A stretch of 64,000 nt of DNA from Persephonella atlantica (GTDB lineage: Bacteria; Aquificota; Aquificia; Aquificales; Hydrogenothermaceae), in contig NZ_JAACYA010000002.1 in the NCBI RefSeq assembly GCF_016617615.1, positions 806,001 through 870,000 on the forward strand. Reading direction: 5' to 3'. Of this stretch, positions 47,648 to 56,922 are shown piece after piece. Under the pieces are notes generated by a model, which saw only the letters and a list, made by a program, of their open reading frames with translations, ran no database searches and had not been told where the DNA came from. A program made the translations under genes and the position numbers. Each line of letters opens with the position of its first letter. Position 1 is the first letter of the stretch.

Positions 47648-49684
47648 TCAAAGGAAATCAGGCTGTGGTTTTCCAAGATAGAATCCCTGTCCATAATCAA
47701 TCCCTATGAACTTTAGTATCTCTACTGTTTCTCTGTTTTCTACAAATTCTGCTATTGTTTTTATTCCTAATCTTTTGCACAGCAAACTGATGCTCTCCAC
47801 AAATGCTGTACTTTTTGGGTCTTCAGGTTTTAATTCCTTAATAAATTCACCATCAATTTTTACAAAATCAATGGGAAAATGTTTGAGGTAGTAAAATGAA
47901 GAATAACCACTTCCAAAATCGTCTATTGCAAAACCGAAACCTTTTTCTTTTAGCATTATAATCAACCGTTGAACATCTGTTATACCTTTGACAGCTTCCC
48001 TTTCTGTTATCTCAAACACGATTTCTGCCGGATTTATACTGTGCTGTTTCATCAGTGAGAACACATAATCCCAGAATGAACTATCTGATATTACTTTTGA
48101 TGACAGGTTTATGAACAGTTTCTCTTTGATTCCTCTTTCTTCTTTCATTTTGAGAGATTTCTTTATTATTATAGAGTCGATATCCTTGGCTTTTCCTACC
48201 TTTTCTGCAAGTGAGATAAATCTATATGCGGATATAGTGTTTCCATTTTCATCTCTTATCCTTGCAAGACACTCGTATGCAGTAATTCTGTTTTCTGAAA
48301 GCTCAAATATTGGTTGAAAGTATGGGAAAAACAGTTCTTCTTCAATTGCCTTTTGTAGAATGTGAAAATCTTTTCTCTGTTTGTGAATAATCTTTTCTAT
48401 CTCCTCAGGGGAAGGAACGTAAACTATATTTTTCCCAAGATCCTTTGCTCTATAGAGGGCATTATCTACTATCATCATCAGTTCTTCTTTGTCTCTACCG
48501 TGTGTAGGATATTCAACAACTCCAAATGATGCATGAACGGAGATTATGTCACCATTTAGTGTGCATATTCTGTTGCTTTCAAGATTTTTCCTCAGTCTTT
48601 CGGCTACTTTTACTGCAAACTCGAGGTTTGTCTCACTGAGAAGAACAACAAACTCATCTCCGCCGATACGGGCAACGAGGTCTCCCTCTCTTACAGATTT
48701 TTCTAATATATCCGCTACAGATTTTAAAACTGTATCACCAATCTGATGGCCGTATGTATCGTTTATGTACTTAAAGTTATCAAGATCAATCATTATAAGG
48801 GAAAATCTGTGATTTTTTCTCTTTGCCCTGCTTACCTCATATCTGAGGAAGTCTTCAAATGTTCTTCTGTTGTAAAGGTCAGTTAATGGGTCGTGTCCTG
48901 CATAATATTCCAGCTCTGATATAGCTTTTGAAAGGGCTTTTGATGAGCCAACAATCAGTGTCATTATAGAAAGAATGGAGTTCAGAATTTCCAGTTCTTT
49001 TCTGTGAACTTTCCTTTCAGCCAGTACTACTATACCAGTGATTCCACCTATTTCTGGAGAATCTGGCAGAAACTGATAGGATTCAACAACACATTGTTTG
49101 TAATCTTTCTTTAATCCCGTTTTTGATATGTATATCTCTTCTATCTCTGTTGAATTGTTTTTTAATATTTCTTTAAGCTTATGTTTTATGTTTTGCTTTA
49201 TAATCTGTCTTTCCTTTTCTCTAAATTTATGGGAATAAAAGATGTATATCTTTTTCTTCTTTCCTTCATCAAAGAAAAAGAAAAAGGCATCAAAGTTATA
49301 AACAGACTTTAAATCTTTGAGAATTCCTGTTGCATATATTTTCCAGTTCAGAATATTTTCTCTGGATAGAACAACCCTTCTCAATATTCTTGTTTCTTTT
49401 TCTAACAGCTTTTTGTCAACAACTTCCCTTTCAAGTAGAGATATGAGGTTTAGGGCATCAATACTTCCTTCCTTAACCAACTGTATGTTCTGTTGAAGAA
49501 TCATTTCTATTCTATTGAGAAATATCAAAAATGAAGATTTCTCAAAGTATTCGCTTTTAAAGTTTCTCTCTATGCTGATTCTCATACCTTTTATAAGTGA
49601 GAGATCTTTCAGAAGGTTCTCTATTACAAATCCACCTTTTAATGCGATGTTCTGTCTTAGATTTTCGAAATTTACCCTTTTCAC
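47648..49684 (-). CDS. GGDEF-EAL bifunctional c-di-GMP protein with GAF-like sensor
   Basis: 678 aa, soluble. N-terminal helical region (1-100), a GAF-like module (about 105-245), then GGDEF domain with a complete active site GGDEF at 341-345 and intact inhibitory RxxD (Arg332-Glu-Gly-Asp335), and an EAL domain (about 440-678) whose first motif is ECLAR at 471-475, then INLSSKV, FEITERE, IDDFGSGYSS, KIDGEF, AEFVEN, GQG. Both activities are possible. The ATG overlaps the stop of the ODP-like gene by four bases (ATGA), so a functional pair is likely. Confidence 0.88.
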   Translation of the reverse strand: MKRVNFENLRQNIALKGGFVIENLLKDLSLIKGMRISIERNFKSEYFEKSSFLIFLNRIEMILQQNIQLVKEGSIDALNLISLLEREVVDKKLLEKETRILRRVVLSRENILNWKIYATGILKDLKSVYNFDAFFFFFDEGKKKKIYIFYSHKFREKERQIIKQNIKHKLKEILKNNSTEIEEIYISKTGLKKDYKQCVVESYQFLPDSPEIGGITGIVVLAERKVHRKELEILNSILSIMTLIVGSSKALSKAISELEYYAGHDPLTDLYNRRTFEDFLRYEVSRAKRKNHRFSLIMIDLDNFKYINDTYGHQIGDTVLKSVADILEKSVREGDLVARIGGDEFVVLLSETNLEFAVKVAERLRKNLESNRICTLNGDIISVHASFGVVEYPTHGRDKEELMMIVDNALYRAKDLGKNIVYVPSPEEIEKIIHKQRKDFHILQKAIEEELFFPYFQPIFELSENRITAYECLARIRDENGNTISAYRFISLAEKVGKAKDIDSIIIKKSLKMKEERGIKEKLFINLSSKVISDSSFWDYVFSLMKQHSINPAEIVFEITEREAVKGITDVQRLIIMLKEKGFGFAIDDFGSGYSSFYYLKHFPIDFVKIDGEFIKELKPEDPKSTAFVESISLLCKRLGIKTIAEFVENRETVEILKFIGIDYGQGFYLGKPQPDFL

Positions 49685-50418
49685 ATCAGATCAACCCCAC
49701 ATTTTAGATTAAAAAGATACTCAATCAGTTTTTCAACACTTTCCCCTCTGTATAAAAATCCATGCTGGGGAGCTATAATGTTAATGTCTAACTTTTCTAT
49801 ATGTTTTACCCACTTTTTTAACGCTTCATTTGATGCCATATATCTTTTGTGAAAAAGCTCTATACACTGAACATAACTGTCAAAATCCTCCACAAACAGT
49901 TTGTTTTCTGAGCAGGGTAGAAGTCCAGCTCCTATGTCTCCTGTGAACAGTATTTTTGATACAGGGTCATAAACATTAACCTGTCCAGGTGAATGGAGAA
50001 AATGGGCCGGTATAATCTTTAAACTGTAACCTGACGTTATTTCTATATCCTGTCCTTCATCAGGTATGCCGTAAACTCTGCTCATATCTTTTATGTCGTA
50101 GTGGGGAAGAAATCTCAGCCAGAGTCTTGATATATGAACATCGGCACCGGTCATCTCCATCCAGATGTTCAGTCCCCCGCATATATCAGGATCCTGATGG
50201 GAGAGAATAATCTTATTTATCTTTTTAAGTGATATATGCTTTATTACTCTGGAGAGTAATATGGGAAACAGTCCAAAACCACCGGGATCAAGGAGAACAC
50301 CGTTACTTTTATGTATTATAAGATACTGGTTTGAGGGAATTCCCTGTTCTTCTTTGCTTTCTGCAAAACCTATGAGGACAAACCTGTGATTTTTATTTTC
50401 AAATAAAATTCTGTCCAT
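49681..50418 (-). CDS. Metallo-beta-lactamase-fold ODP-like diiron protein
   Basis: 245 aa. The metal ligands follow the flavodiiron/ODP pattern rather than a hydrolase: SHQDPDICGG (His-x-Asp-x-Asp spacing, with Gln replacing one usual residue), PAHFLHSPGQVNVYDP, LFTGDIGAGL, and PQHGFLYRG. ODP proteins are described as oxygen-binding diiron sensors in chemotaxis and signalling; here the gene is translationally coupled to the GGDEF-EAL gene, so it may hand an O2 or redox signal to it. There is no flavodoxin domain, which argues against a reductase acting alone. Confidence 0.8.
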   Translation of the reverse strand: MDRILFENKNHRFVLIGFAESKEEQGIPSNQYLIIHKSNGVLLDPGGFGLFPILLSRVIKHISLKKINKIILSHQDPDICGGLNIWMEMTGADVHISRLWLRFLPHYDIKDMSRVYGIPDEGQDIEITSGYSLKIIPAHFLHSPGQVNVYDPVSKILFTGDIGAGLLPCSENKLFVEDFDSYVQCIELFHKRYMASNEALKKWVKHIEKLDINIIAPQHGFLYRGESVEKLIEYLFNLKCGVDLM

Positions 50419-50511
50419 TGATGCCCTGCTTATGTTTTTTTATATTTTCGGAAAATTATCGTTATTAATTGAGTTAAAATATTCTGGATAAAAATTTTGC
50501 GAAGGAGAGTT

Positions 50512-51687
50512 ATGGGTAGATTAAGATTTTTGAATGCAGGTGAATCTCATGGACCTGCTTTGACGGCTATTATAGAAGGGATTCCTTCTAATCTTGAGAT
50601 ATCATCTGATTATATTAACCGTCAGCTTGAGAGGAGACAGCAGGGTTACGGTCGTGGCGGCAGGATGAAGATAGAGAAAGATAGGGTTGATATACTGTCG
50701 GGAGTTAGATTTGGCAGGACGCTGGGCTCTCCCATAACCCTGATGATAAAAAACAGAGACTGGGAAAACTGGACAGATGTTATGGCTGTAGAGGGAGAAC
50801 CTACTGGAAAAAGGGAAATTACCAGTCCAAGACCAGGACATGCAGATCTTGTTGGTGGAATAAAGTATGGATTTGAGGATTTAAGGAATGTCTTAGAGAG
50901 AGCAAGTGCAAGGGAAACTACAACACGGGTTGCTGTTGGAGCTGTATGCAGAAAGATGCTAGAAGATTTGGGAATAAAGATTGGTAGCTATGTTGTTTCT
51001 ATTGGTGAGCTTTCAATTGAAGAGTTGATAGTAGGTGTTCCCCTTGAAGAACGATTTGAGAAAGCTGAAAAATCAGTAGTAAGAATACCTGTTCCTGAAG
51101 AAGATGATAAATTTAAAAAACTGATAGACATGGCGAAGCAGGAGGGAGAGAGTCTTGGAGGAGTTTTTGAAGTTTTTGCAATAGGTGTTCCTCCAGGGCT
51201 GGGTTCTTACGTTCAATGGGATAGAAGGATAGACGGAAAAATAGCTCAGGCATTTATGAGTATTCAGGCAATAAAAGGCGTTGAGATGGGAGAGGGTTTC
51301 AGACTGGCACAGAAGTTTGGTTCACAGGCACACGATGAAATATTCTGGGAAAAGGGAAGAGGTTTTTATCACAGAACAAACAGGGCTGGAGGAGTAGAAG
51401 GAGGGATGACAAATGGTGAGCCTGTGATAGTCAGAGCTGCAATGAAACCTATACCAACACTTATGAGAAAAAAGTCACTCCAGTCTGTAAATATAAAAAC
51501 AAAACAGCCATTCGATGCGGCAAAAGAAAGGTCTGATGTGACAGCTGTTCCTGCAGCTGCAGTTGTTGGAGAGGCAATGCTCTCCATTGTTTTGGCTGAT
51601 GCTCTTCTTGAGAAATTTGGCAGTGACAACTGGGAAGAAATTAAAGGGAGAGTAGAAGAATACAGAAAGTATGTGATGGAGTTTTAG
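50512..51687 (+). CDS. aroC: Chorismate synthase
   Basis: Final shikimate-pathway step, flavin-dependent removal of phosphate from EPSP. 391 aa from ATG 50512 with AAGGAGA five bases before (in-frame upstream start at 50497 rejected). Motifs: [44 protein letters not shown], and [19 protein letters not shown]. Next gene downstream is atpB after 62-74 bases. Confidence 0.96.
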   Translation: MGRLRFLNAGESHGPALTAIIEGIPSNLEISSDYINRQLERRQQGYGRGGRMKIEKDRVDILSGVRFGRTLGSPITLMIKNRDWENWTDVMAVEGEPTGKREITSPRPGHADLVGGIKYGFEDLRNVLERASARETTTRVAVGAVCRKMLEDLGIKIGSYVVSIGELSIEELIVGVPLEERFEKAEKSVVRIPVPEEDDKFKKLIDMAKQEGESLGGVFEVFAIGVPPGLGSYVQWDRRIDGKIAQAFMSIQAIKGVEMGEGFRLAQKFGSQAHDEIFWEKGRGFYHRTNRAGGVEGGMTNGEPVIVRAAMKPIPTLMRKKSLQSVNIKTKQPFDAAKERSDVTAVPAAAVVGEAMLSIVLADALLEKFGSDNWEEIKGRVEEYRKYVMEF

Positions 51688-51708
51688 TTTACACCTGTAT
51701 AAAAATTT

Positions 51709-51717
51709 TGATATAAT
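51709..51717 (+). promoter_or_regulatory. Extended -10 promoter of the atpB-usp-atpE operon
   Basis: TGATATAAT (TG-A-TATAAT), 45-53 bases before the possible atpB starts; no -35 seen. Confidence 0.45.
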
Positions 51718-51761
51718 AATCGGAGTTTGTGAAATCAAAACATCTATGAATGGAGGAAGCT

Positions 51762-52397
51762 TTGGAAGGGCTTTACACACACCACATGCTGATGGCACTG
51801 CTTATACTTGTTGTTATTCCTGTAGCTTTTTCGGTTGTTGCTAAAAAACCATCCCTTGTTCCAACTCCTGTTCAGAACCTTTTTGAGATGTACATAGAGT
51901 TTGTTGATAATATGCTTAAAGAGCAGATGGGGAAAGAAGGTAGAAAGTTCTTTCCTTTAGTTGCGGGTCTTGGGTTGTTTATATTCTTCGGTAATATACT
52001 TGGAATGATACCAGGGTTTGAATCATATACAGCAAATATAAACACAACACTGGCACTTGCTCTGATGGTATTTTTCCTTTACAACTATTTAGGTTTTAAA
52101 AGGCACGGAGTTTCTTATCTTAAACACTTTATGGGACCTATTCCTGCTGCGGCTCCTATATTCTTTATAATAGAGATTATATCCCATATAAGCAGACCTA
52201 TAACCCTTGCTCTTCGTTTATTTGCAAACATGACAGGTGGAGAGCTTATTACGGTTGTTTTGATAATGCTCGTACCTCTTCTCATTCCATTGCCTATAAT
52301 GATTGTTCACCTTATTGCAGTGTTCCTGCAAACATACGTATTTATGATACTGACTACTGTTTACATAGCTGGAGCTCTTGTTGAGGAAGCCCACTAA
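51762..52397 (+). CDS. atpB: ATP synthase F0 subunit a
   Basis: About 211-215 aa, five or six membrane helices; carries the half-channels for protons. Conserved: LVPTPVQNLFEM, GNILGMIPGFE, and the essential Arg helix SRPITLALRLFANMTGGEL, then QTYVFMILTTVYIAGALVEE. Start: TTG 51762 has GGAGG five bases before; ATG 51750 (four codons earlier) has no ribosome site and itself overlaps the GGAGG. Separate from the main atp operon by about 8 kb, and here heads atpB-usp-atpE. Confidence 0.92.
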   Translation: MEGLYTHHMLMALLILVVIPVAFSVVAKKPSLVPTPVQNLFEMYIEFVDNMLKEQMGKEGRKFFPLVAGLGLFIFFGNILGMIPGFESYTANINTTLALALMVFFLYNYLGFKRHGVSYLKHFMGPIPAAAPIFFIIEIISHISRPITLALRLFANMTGGELITVVLIMLVPLLIPLPIMIVHLIAVFLQTYVFMILTTVYIAGALVEEAH

Positions 52398-52405
52398 AGG
52401 AGACT

Positions 52406-52801
52406 ATGATGAATGTAAACAAAATTCTGGTCTGTGTTGACCTGACTCCACTTTCCTTGAAAGGGTTAGAGTGGGCAAAGTTTTTAGCCCAGAAGCTCGG
52501 TGCAGAGCTGGTTGTATTCCATGAACTGGAAGATGTTTATACTATGATAAAAACAAGCGCATCTTTTGGAATGCCTGCATCTCCAGATTTGAAGGAAAAG
52601 GCAGAGACGGCAGCACTGGATAATATCAAGCCTCTTTTAAAGGGATGTGAGAATTACAGGATAATTATAGAGGCAAAAGGAAAAACAGCAGATAGGTTGA
52701 TTGATATTGTTAAAGAAGAGAAACCCGAACTGACAGTGATAACTGTTGAATATGAAAGAGATGTGACAAAACTGAACTCACAGGTGTTAGTAATAAAATA
52801 A
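52406..52801 (+). CDS. Universal stress protein (UspA family)
   Basis: 131 aa, typical Usp fold: KILVCVDLTPLSLKGLEWAKFLAQKLGAELVVFHEL, and a C-terminal part ending LNSQVLVIK. The usual ATP-binding GxxGxxxS/T motif is not obvious, so nucleotide binding is uncertain. Its place between ATP synthase subunits a and c is unusual and suggests coexpression with the proton channel. ATG 52406 after AAAGGAG. Confidence 0.75.
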   Translation: MMNVNKILVCVDLTPLSLKGLEWAKFLAQKLGAELVVFHELEDVYTMIKTSASFGMPASPDLKEKAETAALDNIKPLLKGCENYRIIIEAKGKTADRLIDIVKEEKPELTVITVEYERDVTKLNSQVLVIK

Positions 52802-52826
52802 AATACAGAAGGAGGTTTTTACAGTA

Positions 52827-53180
52827 ATGAAGAAATACTCTACAGTTTTCCTGATGCTCTTAATGGTTGCAGGAGCTCTGTCATCTGCTTTTGCAGGAGA
52901 TGGTTCTGATGCCCTTGCAAGAGCAGTATTTTATGGTGGTGTTGCAATCGGTGCGGGTGTTGCAATCGGTGCTGCTGCAGGTGGTGGTGCTGCAGGACTT
53001 GGTAATGCTGTAAGGGGAGTGCTTGAAGGTATGGCAAGAAACCCAAATATGGGTGGTAAACTCCTTACAACAATGTTTATCGGTATGGCACTGATAGAAA
53101 CATTCGTTCTTTACGGACTGCTTATTGCAATCATCTTCATCTTTACAGGAATATTTGACGCTAAATTTTTAGGACATTAA
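52827..53180 (+). CDS. atpE: ATP synthase F0 subunit c with signal peptide
   Basis: 117 aa, longer than the usual 75-85 because of an N-terminal signal peptide (MKKYSTVFLMLLMVAGALSS, AFA then Gly). Mature hairpin: TM1 Gly/Ala-rich, loop ARNPNMGGKLL, TM2 with the proton carboxylate in ALIETFVLYG. The TM1 position that is Gln in sodium-type c subunits is Leu here (GAAGLGNA), so proton specificity is likely. Aquifex subunit c is described with such a signal peptide. Strong AGGAGG site. Followed by a terminator. Confidence 0.95.
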   Translation: MKKYSTVFLMLLMVAGALSSAFAGDGSDALARAVFYGGVAIGAGVAIGAAAGGGAAGLGNAVRGVLEGMARNPNMGGKLLTTMFIGMALIETFVLYGLLIAIIFIFTGIFDAKFLGH

Positions 53181-53206
53181 CAGATATTTGATAAAATCTT
53201 TTAGGG

Positions 53207-53246
53207 GCGTACATATTCCATATATGTGCGCTCTTTTATTTTTTAA
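53207..53246 (+). terminator. Terminator after atpE
   Basis: GCGTACATAT (53207-53216), loop TCCAT, ATATGTGCGC (53222-53231), then TCTTTTATTTTTT. 10-bp stem with one wobble. It separates the atpB-usp-atpE operon from rpmH. Confidence 0.9.
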
Positions 53247-53259
53247 CAGGAGGTAAGAA

Positions 53260-53400
53260 ATGTCAGGAAAAGTGCAGAACAGAATATCAAACAGGAAAAG
53301 AAAGAGAACTTCAGGGTTTTTAGCAAGGAAAAAAACAAAATCTGGAAGGAAGATACTTGCAAGGAGAAGGGCTAAAGGAAGAAAAAGACTGGCTGCATAG
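53260..53400 (+). CDS. rpmH: Ribosomal protein L34
   Basis: 46 aa, very basic, with the L34 pattern [20 protein letters not shown] and [16 protein letters not shown]. Starts at ATG 53260 behind AGGAGG. Too short for the usual ORF cutoff but unmistakable and in its conserved place directly before rnpA. No dnaA is upstream, so this is not the classical origin arrangement. Confidence 0.95.
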   Translation: MSGKVQNRISNRKRKRTSGFLARKKTKSGRKILARRRAKGRKRLAA

Positions 53401-53403
53401 TAT

Positions 53404-53730
53404 ATGGAAACGCTGAAAGGCAGAGAAATAAAAAAATTGTTAAAATCCGGTAATATACTGAAAACGAAGCATCTTATTGTTGTTTTTTTTAGGAACAGTC
53501 TGGGAAGACCAAGATTTGCCTTTATCACATCAAAAAAGTTTTCAAAAAAGGCTGTTGAAAGGAACAGGGCGAAGAGGGTGATGAGAGAAGCCCTCAGGCT
53601 ATATGGTAACTTGCTGAAAAACACAGGCTGTGATGTTGTACTTATACCTAAAAAAAGTGTGTTAGGAATAAAGGTCTGGCAGTTGAAAGACGATATAACC
53701 TATATTGCTGAAAAGCTGAAAAAATGCTAA
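53404..53730 (+). CDS. rnpA: Ribonuclease P protein component
   Basis: 108 aa; assists the RNA catalyst in tRNA 5' maturation. Motifs: RFAFITSKKFSKKAVERNRAKRVMREALRLYG with the RNR signature and basic helix. The gene follows rpmH by three bases and overlaps yidD by seven. Confidence 0.95.
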   Translation: METLKGREIKKLLKSGNILKTKHLIVVFFRNSLGRPRFAFITSKKFSKKAVERNRAKRVMREALRLYGNLLKNTGCDVVLIPKKSVLGIKVWQLKDDITYIAEKLKKC

Positions 53731-53933
53731 AAAAAGCAGTTATTAAACTACTAAAAATGTATCAGAAGTTTATCTCCCCACTATATCCAGCAAGCTGTCG
53801 TTATTATCCGACATGCTCCCAGTACAGTATAGAGGCTGTAGAAAAATATGGAGTATTTATAGGGATATTAAAGACTGCATGGAGAGTGATTAGATGCAAT
53901 CCTCTTTCCAAGGGAGGAATAGATAAACCGTAA
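53724..53933 (+). CDS. yidD: Membrane protein insertion efficiency factor YidD
   Basis: 69 aa with the YidD signature: KFISPLYPASCRYYPTCSQYS (both Cys), IEAVEKYGVFIGILKTAWRVIRCNPLSKGG. An amphipathic inner-membrane-associated protein that helps YidC. Overlaps rnpA by seven bases; yidC follows after 12. Confidence 0.95.
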   Translation: MLKKAVIKLLKMYQKFISPLYPASCRYYPTCSQYSIEAVEKYGVFIGILKTAWRVIRCNPLSKGGIDKP

Positions 53934-53945
53934 GAGAGGTAATCA

Positions 53946-55541
53946 ATGAATCAGGAAACAGACATTCAGAAGAGGATGTTTATATTTTTTGTTGTTGTTG
54001 CAGTTCTTATGATAGGTTACTCTATCCTGAGTTCTTACTATTTTTCAAAGGAAAAACCTGCACAGACTGAAAACCAGACAACTTCAAAAAAGCAGGAAAC
54101 TCCTGTCCCTGAGCAAAAAAAACAGAAAACTCCAAGTGTTGTGTCTTATACAGGGGGAAGTTTTAATCTTCTGATGGATAGTAGAAGGATAAATTCTGAC
54201 AATCTAAAAAATTTAGTAACAGTTAAAACAGAATTTGGAGAGATAAAGTTCTCTAAAATTGGGGGAAGAATAGTCTCCATATATGTGGATAAATACAGAA
54301 CAGACATCATAAGTGATTTTGCTAAAAATAACAGAATATTTCCAACAGAGATAATAACCACAAACCCACAGATGACAGCCATTATAAACTTTTCAGAATA
54401 TAACTTTAAAAAAGAAGGAAACAGCTACATTTTTACCCTTAAAAAGGACAACATATCTGTAATAAAGAAATTCACTTTTGAAAACTCTGTTTTTTCTGTT
54501 AGCATAGAAACTGAAGGTCTTGAGAAAGAAGGTATCGCTATTGTAAATGGAATAGTTCTTACAGAAAATACCAGTGCATTTGGACATTCAGGAGCTATAA
54601 TAAAAACAGATAAAGAACTGATTAAAATTGATGCTGATATAGATAGGGAGCAGATAATAAGAGGAAACATACTGTGGGCAGGAGAAGAAAACAAGTACTT
54701 CATACAGCTTTTAGCTACCAAAGATGGGTTTAATGTAACCCATGTGATACCGGTTGCCAAAGAAAAAACAGTTGTTATATCTGAAATTCCTACTAGTATA
54801 GAAGGATTTTTCTTTGGAGGACCAAAACTTTACTCTCTTTTAGAATCTATATCTGAAAAGTATAAAAAAATCTGGGGAAAAGATTTAGCACTACAGGACA
54901 GCGTTGATTTTGGAATTTTTGGAATTCTTGGAAAACCGCTTTTTATCGTTCTCCACTTCTTCTACAACTATACTCACAACTGGGGAATTGCAATAATTCT
55001 GCTTACTGTTGTTATCAGAATTCTGTTTTTCCCTCTAAATCACAAAAGCCTAAAAGCAATGAAAAAGATGGCAGACCTTGCCCCTGAGATCAAGAAACTC
55101 CAGAAGAAATACAAAGATGACCCTCAAAAACTACAGCAGGAGATGATGAGACTGTACGCAGAACACGGGGCAAACCCAATGTCTGGATGTCTTCCTATTA
55201 TCGTTCAGATACCTGTTTTTATTGCCCTTTACAATGTTCTTATGGTAACTGTTGAACTGAAAAATGCACCGTTTATGCTCTGGATAACAGACCTGTCATC
55301 AAAAGACCCTTACTACATTCTTCCTATCCTGATGGGACTTTCTATGATAGCCCAGCAGTGGATTACCCCTTCTTCAGATAAAAATCAGAAGATGATTATG
55401 TATATAATGGCTGTTGTTTTCACTTTTATGTTTATGAACTTCCCATCAGGGCTTGTTTTATACTGGCTTACGAATAATATATTAGGACTGGCTCAAAGTT
55501 ATATCATCAACAAAAGTATGGGAAGATACAAAAAATCTTAA
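53946..55541 (+). CDS. yidC: Membrane protein insertase YidC
   Basis: 531 aa. N-terminal membrane helix (8-28), a large periplasmic beta domain (about 60-330, typical of Gram-negative YidC), then the five-helix insertase core: HNWGIAIILLTVVIRILFFPLNHKS with the conserved Arg in the hydrophilic groove, MKKMADLAPEIKKLQKKYKDDPQKLQQEMMRLY, and MSGCLPIIVQIPVFIALYNVL. The gene order rpmH-rnpA-yidD-yidC-mnmE is the classical one. Confidence 0.96.
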   Translation: MNQETDIQKRMFIFFVVVAVLMIGYSILSSYYFSKEKPAQTENQTTSKKQETPVPEQKKQKTPSVVSYTGGSFNLLMDSRRINSDNLKNLVTVKTEFGEIKFSKIGGRIVSIYVDKYRTDIISDFAKNNRIFPTEIITTNPQMTAIINFSEYNFKKEGNSYIFTLKKDNISVIKKFTFENSVFSVSIETEGLEKEGIAIVNGIVLTENTSAFGHSGAIIKTDKELIKIDADIDREQIIRGNILWAGEENKYFIQLLATKDGFNVTHVIPVAKEKTVVISEIPTSIEGFFFGGPKLYSLLESISEKYKKIWGKDLALQDSVDFGIFGILGKPLFIVLHFFYNYTHNWGIAIILLTVVIRILFFPLNHKSLKAMKKMADLAPEIKKLQKKYKDDPQKLQQEMMRLYAEHGANPMSGCLPIIVQIPVFIALYNVLMVTVELKNAPFMLWITDLSSKDPYYILPILMGLSMIAQQWITPSSDKNQKMIMYIMAVVFTFMFMNFPSGLVLYWLTNNILGLAQSYIINKSMGRYKKS

Positions 55542-55544
55542 GTT

Positions 55545-56894
55545 ATGTATGAAAAAGACACAATAGTTGCCAATGCAACACCGCTTATCCCTTCGGCTGT
55601 GGGAATTGTGAGGATAAGCGGTGAAAAAGCTCTTCAGATAGGTAAAAAGCTGTTCACCCTTCCTGAAAAAGTAGAAGAAAGGAAGGCATATTACGGAAAA
55701 ATAAAAGACAGGAAGGGTGAGATTATAGATGAGGGATTACTGCTGTTTTTTAAAGCTCCGAGGAGCTTTACAGGGGAAGATGTGGTGGAAATCTACCCTC
55801 ACGGCAGCGTCCCGGTGATAAAAAAGATACTGCAGGAAGCTATCTACTTTGGAGCAAGATTTGCACAGCCGGGAGAGTTCACAAAAAGAGCTTTCTTAAA
55901 CGGAAAGATAGACCTTACACAAGCAGAAGCTATTGCTGAACTGATAGAGGCAAAAACAGAAAGAGCAACAAAAGCAGCTGTTAATCTCCTTGAAGGAAAA
56001 CTATCAAAAAAGGTAAACCAGCTTAGAGAAGAGCTTATGCATCTGATTTCACTTATTGAAGCGGAGATAAACTTTCCGGAAGATGTTGAGGAGATAGATG
56101 AAGAAACATTAAAAATGAGCTTAAAGTCTGTTCTGAAAAAGATAGAAGAACTGCTTAAAACATACAGGAAAGGGGAAATTATCAGGGAAGGAATAAAGTT
56201 AGCTATTGTTGGAAGACCTAACGTGGGAAAGTCTTCCCTTTTCAATGCTTTTGTAGGATACGAAAGGGCAATTGTTTCTGAATTTGAAGGAACAACGAGA
56301 GACTTTTTAGAGGAAAGCCTTTCAATAAACGGAATACCTGTTAAACTTCTTGACACTGCTGGTATAAGAGAAACAGAGAACAAAGTAGAAAAGATAGGCA
56401 TTGAAAAAGCCCTTCAAAAAATTGAAGAAGCAGACGTTGTTCTGTTTGTTTTTGATTTAAGCAGTGGTATAACAGAAGAAGATATGCAAATTTATGAAAA
56501 AATAAAAAATAAAAATCCCATAATAGTCGGAAATAAACTTGATTTAGTACTTGATAAAAATAATGAAAAGTATTATTTTAATGATGTAATACCTGTTAGC
56601 AGTAAAACATTACAGAATTTTGACCAGTTAGAGGAGAAAATCCTTCAAAAACTAAACCTTTTAGAAGAAGCAGATACAGATATTTATATCAATCTTAGGC
56701 ATTATGAACTGCTTAAAAAAGCGAAAGAAGTTATTGAAAGAGTTTTAAAAGATTTTGAATATCTACTGTCAAATAAGGAAATACTTATGCTTGAAATCTC
56801 AGAAGCTGAAAGAGCCCTTGAGGAAATCACAGGAGAGATAACAACAGAAGACATTTTGGGAAATATATTCAGCAAATTCTGTATAGGAAAATAA
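55545..56894 (+). CDS. mnmE: tRNA modification GTPase MnmE
   Basis: 449 aa; with MnmG makes cmnm5U34 in tRNA. N-terminal tetrahydrofolate domain (DTIVANATPLIPSAVGIVRISG), G domain with GRPNVGKSSLFNAF, TTRDF, DTAGIRET and NKLD, and the C-terminal CIGK (FCIGK) catalytic end. ATG 55545 is three bases after yidC. Confidence 0.97.
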   Translation: MYEKDTIVANATPLIPSAVGIVRISGEKALQIGKKLFTLPEKVEERKAYYGKIKDRKGEIIDEGLLLFFKAPRSFTGEDVVEIYPHGSVPVIKKILQEAIYFGARFAQPGEFTKRAFLNGKIDLTQAEAIAELIEAKTERATKAAVNLLEGKLSKKVNQLREELMHLISLIEAEINFPEDVEEIDEETLKMSLKSVLKKIEELLKTYRKGEIIREGIKLAIVGRPNVGKSSLFNAFVGYERAIVSEFEGTTRDFLEESLSINGIPVKLLDTAGIRETENKVEKIGIEKALQKIEEADVVLFVFDLSSGITEEDMQIYEKIKNKNPIIVGNKLDLVLDKNNEKYYFNDVIPVSSKTLQNFDQLEEKILQKLNLLEEADTDIYINLRHYELLKKAKEVIERVLKDFEYLLSNKEILMLEISEAERALEEITGEITTEDILGNIFSKFCIGK

Positions 56895-56922
56895 AAACAA
56901 TTAGAGGAGGTTTACATAAATC

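Noticed and set aside
49681-50418. Plain metallo-beta-lactamase hydrolase or flavodiiron reductase
   Set aside because: The HQDPD ligand set fits ODP-like diiron proteins better than HxHxDH hydrolases, and no flavodoxin domain is present.
53260-55541. Replication origin next to rpmH
   Set aside because: The gene order is origin-like, but no dnaA, dnaN or DnaA-box cluster was seen upstream; 53181-53259 holds only a terminator.
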